Positions 31,157 to 44,061 of a stretch of 64,000 nucleotides of DNA are shown here, in pieces. The translations under genes and the position numbers were made by a program. This DNA is from Aphelenchoides besseyi (Eukaryota > Nematoda > Chromadorea > Rhabditida > Aphelenchoididae). Each line of letters starts with the position of its first letter. Positions within the stretch are counted from its first letter, which is position 1. Below the pieces are notes generated by a model. It did no database searches and was not told the DNA's origin. It saw only the letters and a list, made by a program, of their open reading frames with translations. Where the stretch lies: positions 6,324,001-6,388,000 of the forward strand of contig JAMPIQ010000001.1 in the NCBI GenBank assembly GCA_024699855.1, written 5' to 3'.

Positions 31157-34125
31157 ATGGACAAGCTATTCAACAGCAATGGCAGCAGCGACTCTATCTG
31201 CGGTCTGGTCGATGCATTCGTCAGTCCAATGGCAATTATTTCCGTCCAACTTCAGTACGGATCACATCGTGAGAAGTTGATATTGGAAAGATCGGAGCGT
31301 GTTGAGGTCTTTGGAGCGTGAGTGATTTCTGTATTCTTGGTTGTTTAGGCCTTTGAAGAACTCTGTCGCAAAGCTGCATCGGTGGTCGAGAAGACGATCG
31401 AAGAGGGACTGAATCCATGGCCCGAAGGAAAAGGCGAATTGCATTTGTTTCGTCATGACTACGGATCGATTAACATGCTACAGAGATTAACGAATTTGAG
31501 CGAACTGGTGAGCCCGAATCTTACTCCTAATCCTGCTGTTGTTCAGGACAATGGGTCTGTTGTTGAGATTATTCGTGTTAGTGCTCCTAATGAACAACAA
31601 GCTCCAACAGTTCCTCACAACGTTCACGTAACTTCTTATCGAACTCCAACGTTCTGCGACTTTTGCGGTGAAATTTTGGTTGGATTGATGAAACAGGGAG
31701 TCAAATGCACTTACTGTCAGTGAGTTCGAAATCACGTCGTTGTGTTCTATTTGAACTTGCAGTTGCAATTTTCACAAAAAATGCGCACATTCAACGCGAA
31801 ACAATTGTGCCAAAAACGACTCACTTGTCGCCGCCCAACAGCCTTCTGTTTCAAGTGAGTTCTTTTTCATTAGTCAACTGAATTGATGTTTAGGCGTCAA
31901 AGAAGTGAACAAAATGGCCTACGAGCTACCTCACACGTTGTCCGTTCACTCCTACAAAACACCAACGGTCTGCAAAGTTTGCGACAAACTCCTGATGGGA
32001 CTCATGAAACAAGGAATGAAATGCCGCGATTGCAAAGTGAGTTTGTTCATTGGGTTAATTGATAACGAAATCTAAGGTCAATGTTCATCGGAAATGTGCC
32101 GCCCAATTGGTAAGTTCGCTGAAATTGAATTTGAAACACAGGATTTAGGCGAACGATTGTCGAATTGCGGAGAACGGAATTGTACCGCAGTTTGATCAAA
32201 TGTCAATGGTCGAAGGTGGAACGTCAGCGACTGCCGGACAACTCAGTCAAATGACCTCAACATCAAGCGCAATGGATTGCGAGATCACACAACCGCCATC
32301 CGACATGATACCGTTGGCTCGATTGCCCGGTTCAGCAACTTCTAGACCGGGCCAATACGCAGTTCCCGTTTGTGAAGGATGGATGATTCATTTTCCGTTG
32401 AATGAGCCGGCAAGACGTCTGAAGAACTACTGGGTGCTTTCAAACGGCGCAATCTCGATGTACAACGAATATAACGATGGTGAGTAGTGGACGTTTGTTC
32501 ATGTATTTCCGGTGTTTAGGAGTCAATCCAAGTCGAGTTTTCAAACAAATTATTTTGGCTGATATTCTCGCTGTTGTTCCCTATGAAGGACCACCAATTG
32601 ATTCGCGGTTTGTTTTTATCTCTGAACATAAATTAACGGAGGTTTAAGATTTCCACCACATTGTTTTGAAATTCGTACACGAATTGCACCGTCAAGTGAA
32701 CTCACCTATTGTGTCGGTGAACATCTTCAGGCGTTGGCAGCAAATAACAGCAACTCAAACAAGCTCTCGCAGTCATCGACAAACACTTGGCAAATGAGCA
32801 GTTGGCAGATTTGGTTTAAAGCTCTTCAGCACGCTCTTCAGCCTCCAACTTTCCGAACCGATCCACTGAATGCCGAACCAGCACTCCAATTCACTCAGTT
32901 GTATCAAATCATTCGCGAGAAGGTTCTTGGATCGGGACAATTTGGGACCGTCTTCCACGGAATTCATCGGCAAAGTGGACGAGAAGTTGCGGTCAAAGTG
33001 AGTTCAATTGAATTCGACAAACCCGACTAATTGATCTTAAGGTTATTGCTAAAGATCGATTCTCAAAAAAGTCGAGTACGAGTGTAGAGACTTTAAAATC
33101 GGAGGTTGCGATTCTACAAGCAGTCGATCATCCGGGAATCATCAAATTGGAATCCATGTTTGAAACCAAAGACAAAATTTTCGTTGTAATGGAGAAAATG
33201 AACGGCGACATGTGAGTTGACAATCAGGAAGTTGACCATTTCATTTTCAGGTTGGAAATGATTTTGAGTCAAGCAGCCGGGAAATTAGATGAACGATCAA
33301 CTCGTTTCCTGATAATGCAGATTCTCAACGCTCTTCGGTATTTGCATTCACGTGGAATAGCGCATTGCGATTTGAAACCCGGTAGGCTTAAGCTGTGATT
33401 CCAAAATCGCCAACTGATTTTATCTCAGAAAACGTTCTTCTTTCTGATCTTCAAACTACCTTTCCACAAACCAAATTGTGCGACTTCGGTTACGCCCGAT
33501 TCATTGGAGACGCTCAGTTTCGAAGAACGTAAGTTTCTCTTTCAGTTCGTTGATTGCAGATGTTTTTAGGATTGTCGGCACACCTGTGAGTTGCAATAGA
33601 TTGGAACGCTTACTCCAACTATTTAGGCTTATATGGCGCCCGAATTGTTGATGAAAAAGGGCTACAACAAGTCGCTGGACATGTGGAGCGTTGGAGTAAT
33701 CGTTTACGTCACTTTGAGTGGCACCTTTCCATTCAACGGCAAGTGAACTTGAAAAGATCGAACAAATTCGCGGTTTTCAGATGGCGAAGAAATTGCCGAG
33801 CAAATTCAAAACGCTTCGTTCATGTTCCCACACGATTTGTGGCGCGATACGAGTCAATTGGCCATCGATCTCATTCAAAAACTATTGAAAGTTGAGGTAT
33901 CATTTTGATGCTCAAATTGACTTTTAATATGCGGACTTGCAGATAGAAGAACGTTTGAATATCGAGGAATGTATGACACATCCCTTTTTTACTCAGGATC
34001 CTCAACTGTTCGCCGATCTTCGACAACTAGAGTGCCGACTTGGAACTCAACGGTACTTAACGGATGAGAAAGACGATCTAAGATTCTCGGCGTCGCCCTT
34101 TTCTTCGGCAAATACGATTTTTTAA
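31157..34125 (+). CDS. Protein kinase D family kinase (C1-C1-PH-kinase)
   Basis: PKD enzymes are diacylglycerol-regulated Ser/Thr kinases acting at membranes and the Golgi; C. elegans has DKF-1 and DKF-2. From ATG 31157 the N-terminal module ([20 protein letters not shown]) leads to two C1 zinc fingers ([17 protein letters not shown] and [16 protein letters not shown], each with the full His/Cys set), a PH domain ([20 protein letters not shown]) and a kinase domain with [35 protein letters not shown] and [10 protein letters not shown]. It ends [11 protein letters not shown] at 34125 with AATAAA at about 34168. All catalytic residues are present. The intron near 31320 is awkward: the strong GTGAGT donor breaks frame, while GAG|GTCTTT (about 31300) keeps it. 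The two PKD-type C1 fingers and PH make the assignment firm. Confidence 0.93.
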
Positions 34126-34209
34126 GAAATTGATTTATGCGTGAAACAAAATGAAAGAGGCAGTTTGAATAAAAGAAATGCATTTGACTAAGACCTTGAC
34201 ACCGAATTT

Positions 34210-36512
<2,303 letters not shown>

Positions 36513-36999
36513 TTCAATCCAAAAAACTGCAACCAAGTAGTTAGTACGAAGAAAACGAAAACAAATCACACGGCCGCCGATTTCTACGAGAACGACCGGG
36601 AATTCGCATTTGTTGCCCGTGGGCACGTTCGGACGCCAAACAACCGTCGTCCTCTTTCCCTTTGGCCTTACAATCGCATAAAAAAACGACTGTAAAGTTG
36701 CGGCGAAGTCCCTTGAAACATCTTCTCTTCACGCCGCTCAGATAAAATTGAAGTCTCGAAAGGCCACAAGAAACATTTGATGAGCAACCTTTAGCTCAAA
36801 TTGATATTAACTTTTGAAAAGCAAAAACGTGGAACTAATCGGGAACAGCCGTTCTGTTAGGGCCCAATCGTGATCACATGCACACGCCCATCACTTCGGC
36901 CAAAAAACGCCAAAAGTTGGCGGCCACGAATTCGAACGAGCCGTCGAGTTGGCGACAAAAAAGTGTAGGCGAGAAAAACGTAAAGTCGAAAAGAAAAGT
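36513..36999. other. Intergenic, about 490 bp
   Basis: Between two minus-strand genes (CIAO2-like and the tetraspan gene). Open frames here are not supported. A promoter or inter-cistronic spacer is possible. Confidence 0.4.
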
Positions 37000-37522
37000 T
37001 TATTCCGTAGGTTTCAAGCAACGATTCACGGTGTCCATAACGTTCGGATTCTCCAGCGCCGCACTCACTCGCTCCTTGTCCGCTAATTGTCGATTGATAG
37101 CCGACTCCGTTGAGTGAGTTCCGGGTGTGATGCGCACGCAGATTTTCACGTTTTCGGCCAACGACCGTTGCAATTTGATCACAATCGAGAGTCCAATCAG
37201 CGCAGCCAACGAGCAATGTGGAATTGTGGGTGTGAACGAAACGTCGACGATCGGCATCTCGACGTCCTCCAAATCGACCTGAAGAACAAAAGTCAAAGCC
37301 AATGAGCCGCTGATTCACTTTGATCAACTCCTCCTGAACGACGTTCAGTTGCTCCAAAGTGTACGGGTGTTCGGGATCGTTGATGTCGCGAATGTAATCG
37401 AAAATCTCCAAAGCATCCAAATCCTCGACGTCCTCGCAACTCAATGATCCACGTCGATGATCACGAGTCTTCGTTTCGTGGACTTTTGGATTCAAGTTGT
37501 CCAGACGTTTTGCTCCGGACAT
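37000..37522 (-). CDS. CIAO2B: MIP18/CIAO2 family Fe-S assembly factor
   Basis: CIAO2B (MIP18, FAM96B) is part of the cytosolic iron-sulphur targeting complex with CIAO1 and MMS19. Two exons encode about 155 residues from MSGAKRLDNLNPKVHETKTR. Conserved parts are FDYIRDINDPEHPYTLEQLN, then after a 44-nt intron VDLEDVEMPIVDVSFTPTIP, HCSLAALIGLSIVIKL and the C-terminal HSTESAINRQLADKERVSAA. The reactive Cys of PTIPHC is present. An in-frame ATG 39 bp upstream (37561) is possible, but the family usually starts near MSG. The start lies about 140 bp after the stop of the RPL6 gene on the same strand, the spacing of a nematode operon. Confidence 0.95.
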
Positions 37523-37659
37523 CAAAAAACATTCTCGATTAGTTTCCTCATTTACTTTCAATGTATTTCTTTTGATGGAAACAAGAAGAAGATAGGAGGA
37601 TTCTCAACAAATATTTTTAATAACAACATTCACAATCATTATTCAAACAAAACGAGGGT

Positions 37660-38566
37660 TTAGAAGACGAGTTTGTGCGGCAAATCGCCTTTTCCCAACG
37701 CGAATTTGGTGGACAAGTAGGCGCGAAGGAACTTGGATTCGGGATGCGATTTGATGCAATTGATCAACATGGCGTCCACTTTCTTTTGGTCTTCTTTGCG
37801 TTGATCCGAAACGGTGTATTGCTAAAGAAACAAGTGAATTTAAAACGAGGAATTCACAGCCGTGAACTCACTTTTTTCTCGGCAAAGATGTCGCCTTCGG
37901 CTTTTCGTTTGTCCTTCTTGTCGTCGGTACGCTTGAAGTACTCATCGTTCAAGTGCTTCGGCAGCTCGATTCCGCTAATTTTGACACGCGTCTTCGTGGC
38001 AATGACGAAGGCTTGAGCGATACGACGCAACGGAGTGGAATTGTAACGAAGTGGACCTAGAAAGAAGCATCAGAAACGTGCGTGAGAACGCAATCGACAC
38101 TTACCGCTGATAAGCAAAAGTCCCGAGTCGAGTTGCTTCAAGAATACGACGCGCTTTCCACGGTGACGTCCGGCCAAAACGATCAACACGGTTCCGGGCG
38201 TGATGGACTTGCGAAGCGGCTGGCCTTTGGGTTTGCGATGCGCCGATTTGGTCGGTTTGCGCACTTGGGATTTGTACTTGAAGGTCTTTGTCAACAGAAC
38301 CTTACGCTCACCGCCGTTCTTCGCACCACCGACCTTCTTCACTGTGAACTTCTCCGGCGCCGCTTTCTTCTCAGCAGCCTGAAAATTTGCGTTCAAAAGC
38401 AAAAATCGAATACGCAAAAACTCACTGGACGCGGTTTTTCCAACTTCTTCCACAATCCACGTTTGTGGAAGATACGACCGGCGGAGAAACGCGACAATCC
38501 GGGAGCCAACTCGGAGTTGCGCGGCATACGCGGAGTCTTCTTGACGCCTTTGGCCGATGGAGTCAT
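37660..38566 (-). CDS. rpl-6: 60S ribosomal protein L6
   Basis: A component of the large ribosomal subunit. It starts [20 protein letters not shown] at 38566; four exons. Conserved blocks: [79 protein letters not shown] and the C-terminal [18 protein letters not shown], ending LPHKLVF at 37660. Length and features are normal. Divergent promoter with PIG-U (226 bp between starts). Probably the first gene of a two-gene operon with CIAO2B. Confidence 0.96.
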
Positions 38567-38792
38567 TTCTTTTCGTTCGGAATTTGAAACCTAAAAATCG
38601 AAGATGAGAATCCGAAAAGGCAAAAAATTTCGTTCAGCGGCGACGAGAAAGCGGCTCGTAGGAAACGCACGACGTTTACCATACGCTCGACGTTCTTGGC
38701 GTTGCGTTTTCGTTGCGTGACGCGCGTGTGCTTTCAACGTCAATTTTTGTTTTTTTTTTCTCCCACGTCTTTTGTTATTTGTATTCTCGACG
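38567..38792. promoter_or_regulatory. Shared divergent promoter region, rpl-6 and PIG-U
   Basis: Only 226 bp separate the two start codons, which point away from each other, so both promoters must lie here or overlap. Poly-T tracts occur near 38750-38770 and GC-rich patches near 38640-38710. No TATA box is evident. Confidence 0.5.
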
Positions 38793-40234
38793 ATGATCCA
38801 ATGGAAGAACTTCTTTTTGTGAGTCGGAGTTCATTTTCTTCGAAATCCAAATTTTCAGAGCATCGATCGGCGCCGTTCTGCTGCGTACGGTAATCTTCGT
38901 GTACTTTGGCGACTACTTGGAAGATAACTTGGCGTTTGTGGCGCCCTGGAACTCGTTTCAACGTCTGCGCGATGGAATTGCCCTTTGGAGAAATGAAATC
39001 GGGTTGTACGCCGGCGACTTTCATTCGGTTCCGTGGGTCGCTCTGCTGTTCTGGCCCTTAATTGACCATCCGGTGATCACGTTGATTGTTTTTACGGTCA
39101 GTTTCTGCTTTTATTCTTTTTCGAACTTGGTTCCAGATGTTCGATTTGACTGCCGGTTTCTTGCTCTCCAAATTCACCTTCGAACTTCTGCTGTTCAAGA
39201 AGAACGATCGGGCGATTCAGTTCGCGTCTTTGGCCTTCATGACCTACGTTCTGAATCCGATGAGCGCCGGAATCTGCGCCGTCTTCTCGTTGTCTTCGTT
39301 TGTGAACTTGCTGCTTTCAGCCGCACTCTACGCCAACTTCAAAGGTTCGATTCTTTTCGACTATGTGATTTCAACTTCTTTAGGACACGTTTTCGTGTCG
39401 ACGATTTTGATTTCTCTGACGGCACAACTAAACGTCTACTACGTGGTTTTGTTGTTCGCTACGATTCACCGAAGCAAAAACGCTGCTGACCACTCGGTCG
39501 GCTCCATTTTGTTGCGATTTGCGTTTGCCGTCGTTTTGTACGCAGCAAATCATTTGCTCGTGGACGCGCCCTCGGTTTTCAATGGAAACGTAATGTTCTT
39601 TATGCGGGTGGAAGATCAGCAGCCAAATATTGGTGTTTTTTGGTACATGTTCACTCAGGTGTTCGCTCACTACCGACTATTCTTTCTGTGCGTCTTCCAG
39701 ATCTTTGCATTCGTTTATGTTTGGCCTTTGTGGTCATTGATGAAGTAAGTCGACTGATTCACGTCTGAATTCTGTTTGCTTCTTTGACTTCCAACATTCT
39801 TTTCCTTTATGCCAACTTTCAGAAACAACCCGTGGGCCCTATGGTTCGTTTATTTGCAAGTGATTGCGATCGTTTCGTCGTATCCGACTTACGGAGAGTT
39901 TTGCGCTCATCTGCCGCTTTTCTTCGCTTTCCCCGAGTTCCAACAATTCTATTCCATCACGTATTTGATTGGAACTGCTCTGTTGATCGCTATGACCACT
40001 TCAGTAGTCACGTTAACTCAATGGTTGCAATCTGGCTCTGGAAACGCCAACTTTTACTTCGGTTCCTGTTGTACGTACATTTTGGCATTGATTGCACTTG
40101 TGAGAGAGACATTGTACGCTCATTTGGTTCTCGAGGACGTAGTGAAGAATCCCGAATCAGATCCCAAAACTCATCGCTACTTCCACGATCAGCCGCCAAC
40201 AGAAACCGTCGATGTGCACGAAAAGAAAGATTGA
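38793..40234 (+). CDS. PIGU: GPI transamidase subunit PIG-U
   Basis: PIG-U is a multi-pass ER membrane subunit of the GPI transamidase that attaches GPI anchors to proteins. From MIQWKNFF (38793) the product has about 415 residues in several exons. Hydrophobic segments run throughout: VLLRTVIFVYFGDYLEDNLA, PWVALLFWPLIDHPVITLIV, FAFAVVLYAANHLLVDAPSV and ALWFVYLQVIAIVSSYPTYG. The hallmark is QPNIGVFWYMFTQVFAHYRL, which corresponds to the conserved PNIGLFWYFF block of PIG-U. The tail is hydrophilic (HDQPPTETVDVHEKKD). An AATAAA lies at about 40306, and the prefoldin gene starts 213 bp after the stop on the same strand, suggesting an operon. Confidence 0.92.
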
Positions 40235-40447
40235 AACTTTTTTGCTTAATCTCGGTCTAAAACTCACTTCTTAAATCTCAATTGTTTAATGGCATATCTA
40301 AGGAAATAAACAGCTAGCAGCTCTCAAGAAGTTTGTCGCGGGTGGAAAACTGTCCATTGGCATTTCGATTTGGTTGGTAGGCGGCCGACTTTGCCGTCGA
40401 TTTTTCTTCGTTTTTTTTTGAGTCATTAAACTGATTTTGCCATCGAA

Positions 40448-41088
40448 ATGGACGACATTCCTAAGGCAGATGTTGTGGTAAATTGCAGTCCACACTTCCG
40501 TTTTAATTCGCCGTTTTCAGGAAGATGTCGAGACCTATTTGAAGCAACAGAACATGAGTTTGGAGGATGCTCAGAAATTTGTGGAGGATCGTTATCGGAA
40601 GTACAAGACCGTGGAAGCCAATATGAACGAGCGAACAACTCGGTAAGCATAAATACAAATTGTTTTTATTGTTTTTGACTTCCAGGTTGGTCGCCAATCT
40701 TCCCGACTTCAATCGCGCTTTGGAGTACATTTCCGTGTGTCGACAAGCACAAGGGAAGGGCAAAAATGAAATCGAGATGCTCTGCAAAATGGAGGAGAAC
40801 TCGTATCAACGCTTTCGAATCACAGATTTGCAAAACGTCATTTTGGTTTTGGGTTGCAACACTTTCGCCGAGTTCTCGTTGGATGAGGCCGAAAAACTGC
40901 TGAAAGAAAACGTTTCTGGAATTGAGAAGACGTGAGTACTTTTTTGTTCTCTGAATTTGCAGTCTAGATTGGCAAAACTACGCGAAGACTTGGACTTTGT
41001 ACGCGATCAGATCACCACCAGCGAAGTCGCGATCGCCCACTTCTACAACTTCGGAGTACGAAACAAAGCTCTCAAACCCACTGCTTAA
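40448..41088 (+). CDS. VBP1: Prefoldin subunit 3
   Basis: Prefoldin is a hexameric chaperone passing unfolded actin and tubulin to CCT. The product, about 185 residues, starts MDDIPKADVV. Conserved parts are ETYLKQQNMSLEDAQKFVED, RYRKYKTVEANMNERTTRL and LDEAEKLLKENVSGIEKTLA, forming the paired coiled coils of an alpha-class prefoldin. It ends NFGVRNKALKPTA with the TAA at 41086-41088, and AATAAA at about 41112. Three short introns. Close to and co-oriented with PIG-U. Confidence 0.94.
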
Positions 41089-44061
41089 TCTCAATTGGTT
41101 TTCCTGTGTAAAATAAAGTCGATTGAGTCTTGAATGTTTTCGTTCTATACAACTGGTTCATTGTAATGATCGACTGTTTGGGAAGCCCTAAATAACGAAT
41201 GTTGCATCACAGAGACTTCAAACTATGACATTTTGTTGAACGTTAGATAGCTCTTATTCTCCATCATTTGAATTGTTTGCAAAGAACACTGTTTGGATAA
41301 CTGACCTGAAATTGAAGTTCGTATTGAAGATGATGACGGAGCGCTTACTTTCCAGTACAATAACTGCTGATGTTCTTTAGAAGATAACGTTTACAGTTAA
41401 TGTGCTCATTGAGAGTTAATCTAAAACTGTTGGTAGAAGAACGTTAACCACAAACTAGCTTTGAATATTGTCCAGACGAGATTCAATTTCCGAAGTGGAT
41501 AAACAAAACGAGTGTCTTAGATTTTGCTTCGAGGTAATTACAAATCTGTGTGCTATGAATTACAGTCGTTTACAAGCACAGATTGAAATGATCAAAAACT
41601 TTCTGTGCCATGACGTTGTTGTAGGATCGAAATTTACATTTGTTTTGTTTAAGATGCCGGTGAATACGTTCAAATTGTGCTTCGTAGATTCAGTTGGCAT
41701 CATTCTTCCCAACTACAAGCTCAAATGTCCGTTGCAACGCTGCTGTGCAGCTGAATTGATGTTCGGCCCCAATTAAGTGGACATGTGTTTGGAATTGAGC
41801 GACCAGACATCCAACACGAAGCTTAATTTCGTAAACGTAATTGAGGAAAGGTGGTTAGTTTGTTGAGGTGCGAATGTACCAAATTGTTTTGGGAGGCTTT
41901 GCTTCCGCCTTTTCGCCCCACTGATCGCAACAGCTCGGGGACTCTTGACCCCAACGGTGGGATTTTGTTTGCGCTTCGACTTTTCGTTGCGAACTTCCGT
42001 CTCGAAATGCGATTTTGCGTCGGCACCTTTTCTGAGTGACCACACCGTGCTGCCAGACGTAAAAACTGCGCCTCAACAATACGACAAAAAAACCACTTGG
42101 AAACCCACACAATGAGGAGCGACCGTCTGGTTTACGAAGAGAAAAACTTGTTTCCCAGCGCGTTTTTTTGTCTGTTGCGTCGTCCCGACCAATTTACGTC
42201 GGTTTCAAAAATAAAATTCGTTTCCTTTTGTAGACAAACAGAATGCGCGGATTTTGCAGTGGAATCGCCGGAGTCTATTGTTCGCGAGAACCGGATTCCG
42301 CTGAAGGTCAGTAGGTGAATTTGGTTTGCGCAACGATGCCGCCAAAGAAATAAGGACAAAGCGGCAGCTTTCGGGTGCGCAGGGAAATCGCAGACGTCGG
42401 CGCTTTTGGTCGCAGAAAATTGGGCAAAAAAGTCGCGCGGCGATTTTCTTTTTGTGACCAAAATCTTCGAAATTTTATCATTCGATTCGATCCGATCACT
42501 CCGTTGGAATTGTTGGCGGATCTCCGGCTGCGGCCGATGCGTGAGATCTCTGCGATCGCATCGGGCATTTTGCTGGCGCGCTTTCGTTGGCCTTCGTTCT
42601 CGCCAGTGCCAGTTGAAGACGAGGTGCACACTGCGCAGTCGTCGGTCGTCGTGTGCGCGGAATTGCAAGAGCGCAGCGGCATTTTGCGTGAATTCTCGTC
42701 GTTTGCTTGAGACGATCGAAGAAAACGTTTTCGAATAATTGGAAATCTTAAGCTGCTAGCAAGTGAACAAAGAAGTGGGTCTTAAATCTTTCGGATTACG
42801 CGACTCATCTCTGCCAACGTGTCTTTCGCTGCGCAGTCGATTGGCGACGTTGATAAGACCCGCGGGTAATTCAAATTTTTCTCCTTCGACCTTCCGGTCA
42901 ACTGAGCGATTGAAATCCCGCGGTTTTACAAAAATTTCGACGCCCACGACGTTTCCGGCAACGTTTGTGTTTCCAGCTGCCGTTCCGATTCGATTCGACG
43001 GTTTTTTTTGATTGCACGTGAGATGGCAATTAATTTGCGTGTTCCGCGTATTCACCTCCTTTTTCCACGAACATGCGATTTGGTGTTGAGAGTCGTCGAC
43101 GAAAGGAACGTCGAAATGGCCCTCATGATTTTAACTGAATGCACCGCTGAGGCCCCCAATGGTCGCGGCCTTTAGAGCCGCTTCGACGTTCTCTTTTCGA
43201 TCATGACATTTCCTTAGCTTTTCGATCGTTCATCGTGCCGTCGTTGTGTTTACACGCACGATGTCGTGGACGTGACGAAATTCGTTAAATCTCACCGTTT
43301 CTCAACGTCGCAAAAGAAGACGGCGAGGTTTTTCAATTGGTTTTTGGTTTCGCGGAGTTCGATTAGTGAAAACGATTTTGCGTCTGACTGCCAAAAACAG
43401 GACGTCGACTGGGAGCGACGGTTGCGTTTTTGTGACGTTCCGCGACGGCAATTGCGATTATCAACGTTCTCTGTTGGTTATTATCGATCGATGTTTGTTC
43501 TCCGCGCAGCAGACGAAAATGCAAACATACGATTCGCGAGACAGCGGAGAAACGCGGAGACCCCGTTTTTCTCTCTCTCTCTTTTCGCCTGTGGCTGAGA
43601 CGTAAAATCGATTCTCTTCGTCGTGCGGACGCCGAAAGAGCGACCAGCCGACTGCTTCACTGGCTGGGGGCGAGGGGGACCTCGTCGTTGGGTCTCCGCT
43701 TTTCTGCTGCCGCTCGAGGGCAGACGAACTCACGAGATCGTCCAATCGAAAAGATAATCCCAAAAATGATTACGCAAAACACCTCCGCTCACTTTCTTAA
43801 TCTTCGTATTTCCGCTTTTCCGCGTATTTCGTTTTGTAGTTTTGGAAACGCGAATTCCGTGCGTGTGGAACTTTTCGTGGCAAATTCTAATCATCGGATT
43901 CGACGAATTTGCACGCAGACGGGGCCGCGAAGGGAGAAAGCGGGGCGACGCAAAAGACGATCGATTTTGCTTTTCGGCTCACCTTTTTGTGAGTCGCGTT
44001 TTCGCGCACGTTTTGGACTCGTGTGCGTCGACTGGTCTGTGAATTTTGCGTTTTCAGGTCC
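41089..44061. other. Long non-coding stretch, about 3 kb, upstream of RING gene
   Basis: The left part (to about 41450) is AT-rich 3' flank. A frame at about 41470-41776 (LQAQIEMIKNFLCHDVVVGS; ends AELMFGPN) lacks an ATG at its start and has no known family. The part from about 41850 to 44050 has several overlapping frames on both strands with unnatural composition, which I read as non-coding. It is the longest gap in an otherwise dense region and probably holds the promoter and 5' UTR intron(s) of the RING gene, whose ATG follows TTTTCAG|GTCC at 44057-44061. Confidence 0.5.

Noticed and set aside
41468..41776. 102-codon frame downstream of prefoldin 3
   Set aside because: It does not start with ATG, has no recognised family and no convincing exon partners.
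42132..42710. Long open frames on both strands near 42.1-42.7 kb
   Set aside because: Overlapping frames with mixed, Arg/Ser-heavy composition and no family resemblance; taken as chance.
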